Counted from the first letter of the stretch, positions 37,241-44,709 are shown. The stretch is DNA of 44,709 nt from Lysobacterales bacterium (GCA_022841325.1 JALHRS010000049.1:1-44709), one strand, 5' to 3'. Notes: a model not told the origin generated them from the letters alone. Translations and numbers: made by a program.

Positions 37241-37582
37241 GTTTGGCTCCATTTCCCCGATTGCCCGTGACTTTGACCGCGGCCGCCGAGTCGGGTCGGG
37301 CACATTTCGGGCGGGCGGCGGCAGGTTCGGCCTTTGCCGGGGCGATGGATCCAGTCGGACCCGGGGAGTTGCTGAGCGTGGGTGGTCCGCATGGCGCGAC
37401 AGCGGACGCGACCGGGAACGTCACGTAGCCCGCTGCGCGGGCAACGTGACCTACCGAACCGATGCCGTTGCCAACGCTCGCAGCAAGGACTGACGCCGGT
37501 TTCGCCGTCGACTCCGGCTTCACTCCGGATCGTGGCCCGCTGTCCTATCCTGCATCCGGCTTTCATCGATCTGGAGTGCCGC
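37241..37582. repeat. Divergent intergenic region with REP-like hairpin
   Basis: Between the divergent GDPD and XdhC-like genes. The only structure I see is a hairpin with 14-bp arms at 37420-37433 and 37437-37450 (GTCACGTAGCCCGC / GCGGGCAACGTGAC, one mismatch), kin to 386-414. The frame that crosses it is an upstream extension of the XdhC-like gene. Confidence 0.55.
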
Positions 37583-38515
37583 TTGCTGTCCTACCCCGTT
37601 CACCACAGCCTGCGCCATCTGCTGGCCGACTGGCATGCGCGGCCGCGAGCGGCGGTGGCGGCGCTGGTGGTGGCCACGCGTGGGTCCAGCTATCGCAAAC
37701 CCGGGGCGCTGGCGCTGATCGATGCCGATGGCTTGAGCGCCGGCTGCATCAGCGGCGGCTGCCTGGAGGCCGATCTGGTGGCGACCGCACAGGAGGCGCT
37801 GGCGGCCGGAGAGATTCGCCGGGCCAGCTTCGACACCCGCAGCGATGAGGACCGCTGGTACGGATCGCAGAGCGGCTGTCGCGGTCAAACCGAGGTCCTG
37901 CTGTGGCCGTCGGCCGGTCCGCAGCATCCCTTGCTGGATGCGCTGGTCGCCGCCGACGCAACCCACCGGGTGCTGTGGGTAGCCGCCGGCGCCGAGCCGC
38001 CGCAGATCCTGTCGAGTGCTGTCGATCCCGCCGCCGACTGCGTGCGCATCGCCCCGCCACCGCGGCTGCTACTGCTGGGCGGCGGGCCGGAAGCACCACC
38101 GCTGCTGGCCCTGGCGCGCACGCTGGGATGGCATGTGGATCTGATCGAACATCGGGCGCGCTATCTGGCCGACGCGCGCCTGGACGGCGCCGAGCGCCTG
38201 ATCGAGGCGCGGCCGGGCGATGCCTTGTCCGAGCTCGATCTGTCTGCCTACGACGCGGCGCTGTGCGCCACCCATCTGTACGACGAGGATGGCCGCTGCC
38301 TGACCCGACTGGCAGAGTCCGCGATCGCCTTCCTGGGTCTGCTCGGCCCGGCCGTACGCCGCGACGAGTTGCTCAGCGAACTGCCGCCGGCGCTGGCCGC
38401 GCGCCTGCAGGATCGTCTGGAAGGCCCGGTCGGTCTGATGCTGCACAGCCACGGACCGGAATCGGTAGCGCTGTCGATTGCGGCGCGACTGACCCAGGTA
38501 TTCGCCGGTGCCTGA
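37583..38515 (+). CDS. XdhC/CoxI-family protein
   Basis: A 310-residue protein of the XdhC type, which binds molybdenum cofactor and matures molybdo-enzymes such as xanthine dehydrogenase. The N-terminal domain has RGSSYRKPGALALID and AGCISGGCLEADL; the C-terminal Rossmann domain has LLLLGGGPEAPPLLALA. Start TTG 37583 is inferred: CTGGAG lies six bases ahead and the protein then begins just before the conserved domain. The 3' end overlaps the next gene by eight bases. No xanthine dehydrogenase or other molybdo-enzyme gene is in the window. Confidence 0.87.
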   Translation: MLSYPVHHSLRHLLADWHARPRAAVAALVVATRGSSYRKPGALALIDADGLSAGCISGGCLEADLVATAQEALAAGEIRRASFDTRSDEDRWYGSQSGCRGQTEVLLWPSAGPQHPLLDALVAADATHRVLWVAAGAEPPQILSSAVDPAADCVRIAPPPRLLLLGGGPEAPPLLALARTLGWHVDLIEHRARYLADARLDGAERLIEARPGDALSELDLSAYDAALCATHLYDEDGRCLTRLAESAIAFLGLLGPAVRRDELLSELPPALAARLQDRLEGPVGLMLHSHGPESVALSIAARLTQVFAGA

Positions 38516-39092
38516 GCCCGCGCATCTCGCCTTGCTGCTGGCGGCCGGCGGTTCGCGCCGTCTGGGCCAGCCCAAGCAACTGCTGCAGATCGACGGCATC
38601 CCTCTGATCCGGCGCATGGCGCTGGCCGCGCTGGCCACCGGACCGGCAGAGCTGATGGTCACGCTCGGCGCCGAAATCGAGGGCTGTCGCGCGGCGCTTG
38701 CAGGGCTGCGCTGGCGCGAGGTGCAGGTGACGGGCTGGGCTGAAGGCATGGGCCGCAGCATCGCCGTCGCCGTGCAAGCCATCACCGATCCCTCGCTGCC
38801 ACTGCTGGTGCTGGGCGTCGATCAGCCGGCGCTGGACGCGGCGCATCTGCGGTCGCTGGTCGCGCGCGGACGACAGCATCCGGACTGCGCGGTGGCCAGC
38901 GCCTACGCCGATACGCTGGGCATCCCGGCGCTGTTTCCAGCCAGCTGGCGTCCACGCCTGGCGGCCCTCAACGGCGACCAGGGCGCCCGCGCACTGCTGC
39001 GAACCGGCGACCCGTCCATTCTCGGCGTGGCGGCGCCGCAAATGGCGGTCGATATTGATACCCCCGAAGATCTGCGGTCGCTTCGATCCTGA
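38508..39092 (+). CDS. MobA-like nucleotidyltransferase (MocA type)
   Basis: A 194-residue NTP transferase resembling molybdopterin cytidylyltransferase MocA. The nucleotide motif LLLAAGGSRRLGQPKQLL is at the N-terminus, TGWAEGMGRSIAVAV and VLGVDQPALDAAHL are the middle motifs, and PALFPASWRPRLAALNGDQGAR is typical. It would make the cytosine-dinucleotide cofactor used by xanthine-oxidase-family enzymes, in step with XdhC upstream. GTG 38508 overlaps the xdhC-like stop. Confidence 0.87.
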   Translation: MPEPAHLALLLAAGGSRRLGQPKQLLQIDGIPLIRRMALAALATGPAELMVTLGAEIEGCRAALAGLRWREVQVTGWAEGMGRSIAVAVQAITDPSLPLLVLGVDQPALDAAHLRSLVARGRQHPDCAVASAYADTLGIPALFPASWRPRLAALNGDQGARALLRTGDPSILGVAAPQMAVDIDTPEDLRSLRS

Positions 39093-39110
39093 GGGCACGA
39101 GCGCTCGTAG

Positions 39111-39246
39111 GTCCAGACTGGTCTGGACGCTCTGGCACCCATGGTGGAAAAGCGTACCCCGGGCCGAGAGTGCGCGCCGCAGGCGTGTTCCCCGGCAAGC
39201 ATGACCCGATAGCGCCGGGGAGCCGCTGCGCGGCACATCGGGCTAC
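39111..39246. repeat. Repeat pair before the sugE riboswitch
   Basis: A perfect GTCCAGACTGGTCTGGAC palindrome (39111-39128) followed by a GTACCCC...GGGCTAC element (39154-39246) of the 80-90 bp palindromic family. Confidence 0.7.
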
Positions 39247-39262
39247 ACGCAATCGCCTGGGT

Positions 39263-39268
39263 TAAACT
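39263..39268 (+). promoter_or_regulatory. Possible -10 element for sugE
   Basis: TAAACT lies about seven bases before the first base of the riboswitch stem, the right place for a promoter that starts the leader at about 39275. No -35 of good quality is seen. Confidence 0.3.
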
Positions 39269-39275
39269 GGCGCCA

Positions 39276-39347
39276 TCCGGGACGGCCCGGACGACCGCGG
39301 CGATCGCTCGTGGGTCCACGCTGCGGGGACGTCCCCTATCGAGGGGG
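39276..39347 (+). promoter_or_regulatory. Candidate guanidine-II (mini-ykkC) riboswitch
   Basis: Two hairpins precede an SMR exporter of the guanidinium type. P1 is TCCGGG-ACGG-CCCGGA (39276-39291), with the ACGR tetraloop of the class. P2 is GGGG-ACGT-CCCC (39325-39336); its loop departs from ACGR at the last base. The linker is 33 nt. Then GAGGGGG (39341-39347) lies four bases from the ATG. CCCCT (39333-39337) can instead pair with AGGGG (39342-39346) around ATCG, hiding that ribosome site, while P2 would free it. This is the switch expected for guanidine-II leaders: guanidinium favours P1 and P2, and expression rises. Confidence 0.68.
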
Positions 39348-39351
39348 CATC

Positions 39352-39666
39352 ATGGCCTGGACATGGCTTTTTCTGGCGGCAGGTTTCGAGATCTGCTGGG
39401 CGCTGGCGATGAAATCATCGCTGGGTTTCACCCGACTCTGGCCAACGCTGGCCTTTGTGGTCTGCGCCGCGGCCAGCCTGGGATGTCTGGGTCTGGCTGC
39501 GCGCCAGTTGCCGATCGGACTGGCCTACGCGGTCTGGACCGGCATCGGCGCCTGCGGCGTCACGCTGATCGCCGCCTACCTGCACGGCGAGGGCTTGAGC
39601 CCGCTGCAATTGGGCTGCATCGGCATGATCCTGATCGGCGTGATCGGACTCAAACTCGGTTCCTGA
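39352..39666 (+). CDS. sugE: Guanidinium exporter (SMR family)
   Basis: A 104-residue four-helix small multidrug resistance protein. Glu13 in AAGFEICWALAMK is the central acidic residue of the family; KSSLGFTRLWP and AYAVWTGIGACGVTLI are of the SugE/Gdx type, which exports guanidinium in exchange for protons, rather than EmrE. The start follows GAGGGGG and the candidate guanidine-II riboswitch. SMR dimers work in the inner membrane as antiparallel pairs. Confidence 0.9.
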   Translation: MAWTWLFLAAGFEICWALAMKSSLGFTRLWPTLAFVVCAAASLGCLGLAARQLPIGLAYAVWTGIGACGVTLIAAYLHGEGLSPLQLGCIGMILIGVIGLKLGS

Positions 39667-39702
39667 GATACTGTAGCCACTACACTTGGCGGGATACGAC
39701 TC

Positions 39703-40179
39703 TTGCGTGCACTGATTGCACTACTGCTGCTGGTCGCCAGCGCGGCCGATGCCGGCGGCGTCTACACCTGGACCGACGAGCACGGCGTGGTCCATTACAC
39801 CGACCGCCCGATCGGCCCCAAACAGGCCGAACAGGTCAAGGGCATGGATATCGGGCCGGAAGCCGTCAGCAAACCCAGGAACATCCGGGTCAGCGCCGAA
39901 GCCCTGCAGGGCACCTGGTGCCAGTTCGAACTGGTGTCTACCAATGGTACCGGCTCCACGATTGCCGAAAGGATCGAATGGACCTTCAATCGCGGCACGC
40001 TCGAATATGTTGATCTGGAGTCGAAACTCAAGATCAACAGCAGGTTCAAGCTGGAAGACGGCAGCATCACCACTGATCAGGCGGTGATGGGAAATCACCG
40101 GATCCGCCGCTTCGGCGACGACCAGATGGAACTCGGCGGCGATGGCATCTACACCCGATTGCGCCGCGGCAACTGCTGA
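39703..40179 (+). CDS. DUF4124-domain exported protein
   Basis: A 158-residue protein with a signal peptide (ALIALLLLVASAADA) and an N-terminal DUF4124 motif GVYTWTDEHGVVHYTDRP (about residues 19-36), common in gammaproteobacterial periplasmic proteins of unknown role. The rest contains a lipocalin-like beta pattern (LQGTWCQFELVS, IEWTFNRGTLEYVD, GIYTRL). It starts at TTG 39703; no better start exists. Confidence 0.75.
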   Translation: MRALIALLLLVASAADAGGVYTWTDEHGVVHYTDRPIGPKQAEQVKGMDIGPEAVSKPRNIRVSAEALQGTWCQFELVSTNGTGSTIAERIEWTFNRGTLEYVDLESKLKINSRFKLEDGSITTDQAVMGNHRIRRFGDDQMELGGDGIYTRLRRGNC

Positions 40180-40239
40180 GATCTTCCGCGAAACGCCCTG
40201 CCGCGCTGACGGCGCCCCATCCTTCAAGACGAGGAATCC

Positions 40240-40770
40240 ATGGCTATCCGACCCTTCCTGAAACACCATCCCAAGCTCGGTCAGCGGGTCTTTGTCGATG
40301 AATCGGCACAACTGATCGGCAAGGTCGAGGTCGCTGACGATGTCTCGATCTGGCCGCTGGCGGTGGTCCGCGGTGACGTCAACACCATCCGCATCGGTGC
40401 GCGCACCAATGTGCAGGACAACTCGGTGCTGCACGTCACCCACGACGGCCGCTACACCCCGGGCGGATCACCGCTGGTGATAGGCGCCGACGTCACCGTT
40501 GGCCACGGCGTGATCCTGCATGCCTGCACCGTCGAAGACGCCTGTTTGATCGGCATGGGCGCCGTGGTGCTGGACAAGGCCGTCATCGGCAAGCACTCGT
40601 TGATCGGCGCCGGCGCCGTCGTCGCCCCCGGCAAGGTGGTCGAACCCGGCTCGCTGTGGGTAGGCAACCCGGCCCGCTTCATCCGCAAGCTCACCGAGAC
40701 CGAGATCGAATCGCTGTACTACTCGGCCGAGAACTATCGCAAGCTCAAGGATGAGTACCTCGGAGGCTAG
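40240..40770 (+). CDS. Gamma-class carbonic anhydrase-like protein (left-handed beta-helix)
   Basis: A 176-residue hexapeptide-repeat protein of the YrdA/CaiE/gamma-carbonic anhydrase group. Repeats such as IGKVEVADDVSIWP and IGADVTVGHGVILHACTV are clear. Zinc ligands are likely His65 or His68 (VLHVTHDG), His89 and His94. Some members have carbonic anhydrase activity; others have unknown function. GAGG precedes ATG 40240. It follows DUF4124 by 60 bp on the same strand. Confidence 0.9.
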   Translation: MAIRPFLKHHPKLGQRVFVDESAQLIGKVEVADDVSIWPLAVVRGDVNTIRIGARTNVQDNSVLHVTHDGRYTPGGSPLVIGADVTVGHGVILHACTVEDACLIGMGAVVLDKAVIGKHSLIGAGAVVAPGKVVEPGSLWVGNPARFIRKLTETEIESLYYSAENYRKLKDEYLGG

Positions 40771-41014
40771 GAAAAGGGAAAAAGGAAAATGGAAAAGGGT
40801 AGAGCGCCGGGCTGAGCGGCGGCGCCAAACCTACGTAACTTGAACCGGCGTCATTGCGACCCCGGACTTGATCCGGGGGAAGCAATCCAGACGCACCGCG
40901 AGAATCCCTGGATTGCTTCGTCGCTAAGCTCCTCGCAATGACGCCGAATCCCGAATCCCGAATCCCGAATTCCGAATCCCGACCGACAACCGACAACCGA
41001 CAACCGACAACCAG
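40771..41014. repeat. Composite repeat leader of dnaG
   Basis: An A/G-rich stretch (about 40771-40800) is followed by a GGCGTCATTGCGA...CAATGACGCC element (40847-40945), five CGAATCC heptamers (40945-40979, one variant), and four CCGACAA heptamers (40983-41010). The last ends four bases before the dnaG ATG. No ribosome site is seen. Confidence 0.85.
40945..41010. repeat. Two adjacent 7-bp tandem repeats (CGAATCC x5, CCGACAA x4)
   Basis: CGAATCC runs 40945-40979 (the fourth unit reads CGAATTC), then CGA and four perfect CCGACAA units at 40983-41010. CCGACAA is the complement of the TTGTCGG heptamer seen at 343-363 and 21659-21721. Confidence 0.92.
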
Positions 41015-42730
41015 ATGTCCGGCCTGATCCCCGAAAGCTTCATCGACGAATTGCTGCAGCGCGCCGACATCGTCGACGTCATCGGCGCGCGCGTGCAGCT
41101 GAAGCGGGCGGGCAAGGAATATCAGGCGCGCTGCCCCTTCCACGATGAGCGTTCGCCCTCGTTCACGGTGGTGCCGCAGAAGCAGTTCTATCACTGCTTC
41201 GGCTGCGGCGCCCACGGCAGCGCGCTCAAGTTCCTGATGGAATACGAGGGTGTCAGTTTCCCGGATGCGGTCGAGCAACTGGCGGCGCAGGTGGGTCTGC
41301 AGGTGCCGCGCGATGCCGGCCGCGCCGGTCCTGACGACAAACTGGCGCCGCTGTATGCGGTGCTGGCCGAGGCCACGGCCTGGTTCCGCGAACAGCTCAC
41401 GCTGGACCCGCGCGCCCAGGCCTATTTCGAGCGTCGCGGCGTCGGCGCCGACATGATCGAACGCTATGCGCTGGGTTATGCGCCCGACAGCTGGGACGGC
41501 CTCGGCCAGAAGCTCGGCCGCGGCGCCGAGCGGATGAAGCTGCTGGCCGCTGCGGGTCTGTTGTCCCAGCGTGACAACGGCCACAGCTACGACAAGTTCC
41601 GGGATCGGGTGATGTTCCCGATCCACGATCGCCGCGGCCGGCCGATTGCCTTCGGCGGCCGCATCCTCGATCAGGGCGAGCCCAAGTATCTGAATTCCCC
41701 GGAGACCGCGCTGTTCCACAAGGGCCGTGAGCTCTACGGCCTGTGGCAGGCACGCCAGAGCGCGCAGAAGCTGAAGCGGCTGATCGTGGTGGAGGGCTAT
41801 ATGGACGTCATCGGCCTGGCCCAGCACGGCGTCGAGGAGGCGGTCGCCACCCTGGGCACCGCCACCACCAGGGAGCATGCGGAACTGCTGTTCCGCAGTG
41901 CCGAGGACGTGATCTTCTGCTTTGACGGTGACCGCGCCGGGCGCCAGGCCGCGTGGCGCGCGCTGGAATCGACCCTGCCGCGATTGACCGATGGTCGTCA
42001 GGCCTATTTCCAGTTTCTGCCTGAAGGCGAAGATCCCGACACCCTGGTGCGCAAGGAGGGCGCCGAGGGCTTCCGTGCCCGGGTGCTCGAGGCCATGCCG
42101 CTGTCCGACTATTTCTTTGACACGCTGACCCGCGAGATCGACATGAATTCGATCGACGGCCGCGCCCGGCTGGCTGCGCGCGCGCAGCCGCTGATCGAGC
42201 AGATGCCCGATGGCGCCTTTCGCGATCTGATGCGCGAGGCGCTGGCCGAACGCAGTGGCGCGCGACGGGTGGTGCCACCGGCGCGGGCGCCGGCGCCGCC
42301 GCCACGCGCCAGTCGGCAAGTCGTGCAGCGCACCCTGGTGCGCAGCGCGCTGGCGCTGTTGTTGGCCAGACCGCAGTTGCTGCAGGAAATCGAGATTCCT
42401 GCCGGTCTGGATCAGGTACACAAACCTGGGGCCGACATCCTGCGGGAAATGCTGGCCGTAATCGGCGCCCGGCCACAGATTGCGGGCGTGGAGCTGGTTG
42501 ATCACTTCAGCGACAAACCCACCCGCGACGCCCTGACCAAGCTGCTCAGTGCCGAGCTACCCGGCAATGAAGTGGGCTGGGGCGAGGATCTGCAGAACGC
42601 ACTGGTGCAGCTGATCGCGCAGAGCGAAGCCGAGCGCCGGCGCCTGCTCGAAGCCAAGGCCAAGGCCGGCGAGGCCCTGACCGCCGCAGAGAAGAAGGAA
42701 CTGCTGGCGCTGATGGCGAAGCGCAGCTGA
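41015..42730 (+). CDS. dnaG: DNA primase
   Basis: A 571-residue primase that makes RNA primers for replication. The zinc-binding N-terminus has Cys40, His43, Cys61 and Cys64 (CPFH and CFGC), followed by the RNA polymerase core with TOPRIM motifs VVEGYMDVI and FDGDRAGRQAAWRAL, and a helical C-terminal helicase-binding domain. Length fits. No Shine-Dalgarno sequence precedes the ATG: it lies four bases after a heptamer array. rpsU and rpoD, its usual operon partners, are not adjacent. Confidence 0.95.
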   Translation: MSGLIPESFIDELLQRADIVDVIGARVQLKRAGKEYQARCPFHDERSPSFTVVPQKQFYHCFGCGAHGSALKFLMEYEGVSFPDAVEQLAAQVGLQVPRDAGRAGPDDKLAPLYAVLAEATAWFREQLTLDPRAQAYFERRGVGADMIERYALGYAPDSWDGLGQKLGRGAERMKLLAAAGLLSQRDNGHSYDKFRDRVMFPIHDRRGRPIAFGGRILDQGEPKYLNSPETALFHKGRELYGLWQARQSAQKLKRLIVVEGYMDVIGLAQHGVEEAVATLGTATTREHAELLFRSAEDVIFCFDGDRAGRQAAWRALESTLPRLTDGRQAYFQFLPEGEDPDTLVRKEGAEGFRARVLEAMPLSDYFFDTLTREIDMNSIDGRARLAARAQPLIEQMPDGAFRDLMREALAERSGARRVVPPARAPAPPPRASRQVVQRTLVRSALALLLARPQLLQEIEIPAGLDQVHKPGADILREMLAVIGARPQIAGVELVDHFSDKPTRDALTKLLSAELPGNEVGWGEDLQNALVQLIAQSEAERRRLLEAKAKAGEALTAAEKKELLALMAKRS

Positions 42731-43094
42731 GGCGGGAACAGCGGAGCCAGCAGAAGCCCAGCCAGAGCAGCGGAGCAAGCTCCGCTTTACCAAAGCTGGG
42801 GTGTACGAGGCTTCTGTAGTGCCGAGCTTGCTCGGCAGGCTGTGCCGCTCTTCAATCCGGATCAAGAGCACAAGCCCAGCAAGGGCAGCGGAGCAAGCTC
42901 CGCTCTACGAGAGCGACGGTGTACCCGGCTCTTGTAGTGCCGAGCTTGCTCGGCACGGTCTGCGACGCTGTCCCGAATGCAAGGCACAAGCCCAGCCAGA
43001 GCAGCGGAGCAAGCTCCGCTCTACGAGAGCGACGGTGTACCCGGCCCTTGTAGTGCCGAGCTTGCTCGGCAGGGTCTGCCAGGCCAACCACAAG
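42731..43094. repeat. Triplicated ~117-bp palindrome array
   Basis: Three tandem units between converging dnaG and dinB. Each holds GCGGAGCAAGCTCCGC (42770-42785, 42888-42903, 43004-43019), then after about 35 bp GCCGAGCTTGCTCGGC (42821-42836, 42939-42954, 43055-43070). Units two and three also share CTACGAGAGCGACGGTGTAC between the two palindromes and an AAGCCCAGC lead-in. Copy spacing is 118 then 116 bp. No gene. Confidence 0.9.
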
Positions 43095-44186
43095 CTAATC
43101 GAACAAGCCCTGTTGCGCCTGCATCTGGTCCGGATCGCAGAAGCCGGACAGGCCGACGCCGACCAGTCGATACAGGGTGCTCTCGGGCAGATCGACGCGC
43201 GCGCACAGGGCCTGGGCGATCTCGATCAACTGCGCGGCCGAGGCCGGCGGCTGGCTCGGCGTCTGGCTGCGGGTGAGGTTGCGGAAGTCAGCGGTCTTCA
43301 GTTTCAGCACCACGGTGCGCGCCACTCGCGGCTCGCGCGCCGCTGCGGCCCAGGTGCGCGCCGCCAGTTCGGCAATCGGCGTCGCCAGCGCGCCGATCGG
43401 CAGGTCCTGGGCGAAGGTGTCTTCACTGGAGATCGATTGGGTCGGGCGTTCGCTCTCGACCGGGTGTTCGTCGATGCCGCAGGACAATTCGTGCAGGCGC
43501 CGTCCCCAGCGCCCGAAACGGGCTTCCAGCGCCGGGCCACCCAGTTCGCGCAGGGCGCCGACCGTCTCCACCCCCAGGGATTGCAGGCGGGCGGCCATGA
43601 CCTTGCCCACACCCGGCAGTCGCGCCGCCGGCAGTGGCGTCAGAAAATCCAGCACCTGTTCCGGCCGGATCACGAAATAGCCATCGGGCTTGCGCCAGTC
43701 CGAGGCGATCTTGGCCAGGAACTTGTTGGGCGCGATGCCGGCCGAGGCGGTCAGGTTCAACTCCTCGCGGATGCTGGCACGTATGCTCTGGGCCACCGCC
43801 GTGGCGCTGGGCAGATCCTGCTTGTTGACGCTGACATCCAGATAGGCTTCGTCCAGCGATAGTGGCTCGATCAGATCGGTATGCCGGGCAAAAATCTCGC
43901 GCACGGCCTTTGAGACCGCCTTGTAGCGGCTGAAGTCCGGGGCCACGAAGACGGCATCGGGACATAGGCGTTCGGCCCGGATTGCCGGCATCGCCGAGCG
44001 CACGCCAAAGGTGCGCGCCTCATAGCTGGCCGCGCACACCACCGAACGCTGTCCGCGCCAGGCCACGACCACCGGCCGGCCGCGCAGCGAAGGATCATCG
44101 CGTTGCTCCACCGAGGCGTAGAAGGCATCCATGTCGATGTGGACGATCTTTCTCACCCGTGGATTCTGCCGCGGATTCGCGCGCAC
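43095..44186 (-). CDS. dinB: DNA polymerase IV
   Basis: A 363-residue Y-family translesion polymerase. The palm motif IVHIDMDAFYASVEQ begins at residue 14 (catalytic Asp18), SLDEAYLDV supplies the other acidic pair, and PGVGKVMAARL is the helix-hairpin-helix. The last residues QGLFD form a beta-clamp-binding motif. It starts at GTG 44186; GTG 44156 (giving VRKIVHIDMD) is nearer to the normal family N-terminus. I see no LexA box in the repeat-filled upstream region. Confidence 0.93.
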   Translation of the reverse strand: MRANPRQNPRVRKIVHIDMDAFYASVEQRDDPSLRGRPVVVAWRGQRSVVCAASYEARTFGVRSAMPAIRAERLCPDAVFVAPDFSRYKAVSKAVREIFARHTDLIEPLSLDEAYLDVSVNKQDLPSATAVAQSIRASIREELNLTASAGIAPNKFLAKIASDWRKPDGYFVIRPEQVLDFLTPLPAARLPGVGKVMAARLQSLGVETVGALRELGGPALEARFGRWGRRLHELSCGIDEHPVESERPTQSISSEDTFAQDLPIGALATPIAELAARTWAAAAREPRVARTVVLKLKTADFRNLTRSQTPSQPPASAAQLIEIAQALCARVDLPESTLYRLVGVGLSGFCDPDQMQAQQGLFD

Positions 44187-44709
44187 CGGTTCGATTCGCA
44201 GATCGTGTCGAAAAGCGCAACGCGGAGAACGCCAAGGAACGCTGAGAACGCTGAGAAAAGCAGAATCGGTTGATCCTGGCTGTTCTTTGCGTTCTCTGCG
44301 GCTCTCTGCGTTCTCAGCGTTGGGCTCCTGGCCTCATGGAACAGAGCGATCGCGGGCAGAGCCCGCTCCCACAGAGAGCTCCTGGCTACACCTTCCGGAC
44401 AGCGCTGCGCGCAGTTCGGGCTACGCAATCGCGCGTCGGCCGTTCTTGTACGCCCAGATCAGGTCGAAAAGCGAAACGCGGAGAACGCCAAGGAACGCTG
44501 AGAACGCTGAGAAAAGCAGAATCGGTTGATCCTGGCTCTTCTCTGCGTTCTCTGCGGCTCTTTGCGTTCTCTGCGTTGTGCTCCTGGCCTCAGAGCCCGC
44601 TCCCACAGAGAGCTCCTGGCTACACCTTCCGGACAGCGCTGCGCGCAGTTCGGGCTACGCAATCGCGCGTCGGCCGTTCTTGTACGCCCAGATCAGGTCG
44701 AAAAGCGAA
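44187..44709. repeat. Tandem ~240-bp repeat running off the right edge
   Basis: A unit beginning GTCGAAAAGCG at 44207 repeats at 44463 and starts a third time at 44697 (spacing 256, then 234 bp; the first copy carries about 20 bp extra near 44338-44357). Each full unit holds a CGCGGAGAACGC... purine arm answered by a TTCTCTGCG arm, a CCCGCTCCCACA REP-like motif and a GACAGCGCTGCGCGC...GGGCTACGC half of the GTAGCCC element. No gene; it lies behind dinB. Confidence 0.9.

Noticed and set aside
40745..42505. 586-codon minus-strand frame opposite dnaG
   Set aside because: Antisense shadow that ends inside repeat DNA; dnaG is unambiguous.
42754..43075. Possible CRISPR array in the triplicated block
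   Set aside because: Period is about 117 bp, the whole unit is repeated including the parts between palindromes, and no cas genes are present.
44187..44200. T-arm-like GGTTCGATTC suggesting a tRNA
   Set aside because: No acceptor stem, anticodon arm or CCA context can be built around it.

Overview
The window is about 45 kb of GC-rich proteobacterial chromosome. The gene content points to Gammaproteobacteria of the Xanthomonadales/Lysobacterales type: a tonB-exbB-exbD-exbD cluster next to a pdxJ of the 'NLNK..LLRNSRG' kind, rdgC, ttcA, tatABC, dinB, pbpC, a DUF2909-SURF1-ctaB oxidase-assembly group and an IPTL-CTERM protein. This placement is inferred from families and gene order; there is no rRNA gene. 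I found no tRNA, CRISPR array, prophage or transposase gene.

Layout. 1-3.9 kb: 3' end of a Gly/Ala-rich protein, a SulP transporter, a dense repeat block and a MoxR ATPase. 4.2-8.4 kb: DsbA-like isomerase (minus), yidD and a large secreted Asp-box/VPS10-type protein. 9.2-11.8 kb: cytochrome oxidase assembly genes (ctaB, a CxxxC protein, SURF1, DUF2909). 11.9-18.6 kb: the TonB energising system (exbB, degraded exbD, two exbD, second exbB, tonB, TPR lipid/periplasmic partner) with pdxJ inside it, then a membrane rhodanese. 18.7-24.1 kb: DUF465, ttcA, rdgC, a YgjP-like metallopeptidase, and an a/b-hydrolase coupled to hemH. 24.3-29.1 kb: IPTL-CTERM protein, SYLF protein, tatABC and two membrane proteins. 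29.3-31 kb: two unrecognised secreted proteins, one poor in GC and rich in Cys. 31.2-37.2 kb: GspE/PilB-type ATPase, RidA family protein, pbpC and a glycerophosphodiesterase. 37.6-44.2 kb: XdhC/MocA-like pair, a guanidinium exporter (sugE/gdx) under a candidate guanidine-II riboswitch, DUF4124, gamma carbonic anhydrase, dnaG and dinB.

Most genes are housekeeping and act in short operons with overlapping starts and stops (SURF1-CxxxC-ctaB; tonB-exbB-exbD-exbD; ttcA-rdgC; hemH-hydrolase; tatABC; xdhC-mocA). The unusual part lies between the genes. Nearly every larger gap carries dispersed repeats of at least a dozen kinds: three different 7-bp tandem repeats (GGGGCAC, TTGTCGG, CGAATCC), 80-100 bp imperfect palindromes, REP-like hairpins, a 117-bp triplicated palindrome array, and a roughly 240-bp tandem unit running off the right edge. 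They recur in similar order at separate loci, so they look like composite intergenic modules. One heptamer array ends four bases before the dnaG start codon.

The strongest regulatory find is the candidate guanidine-II (mini-ykkC) riboswitch before the SMR exporter: ACGG and ACGT tetraloop hairpins, with an alternative pairing that would hide the Shine-Dalgarno sequence.
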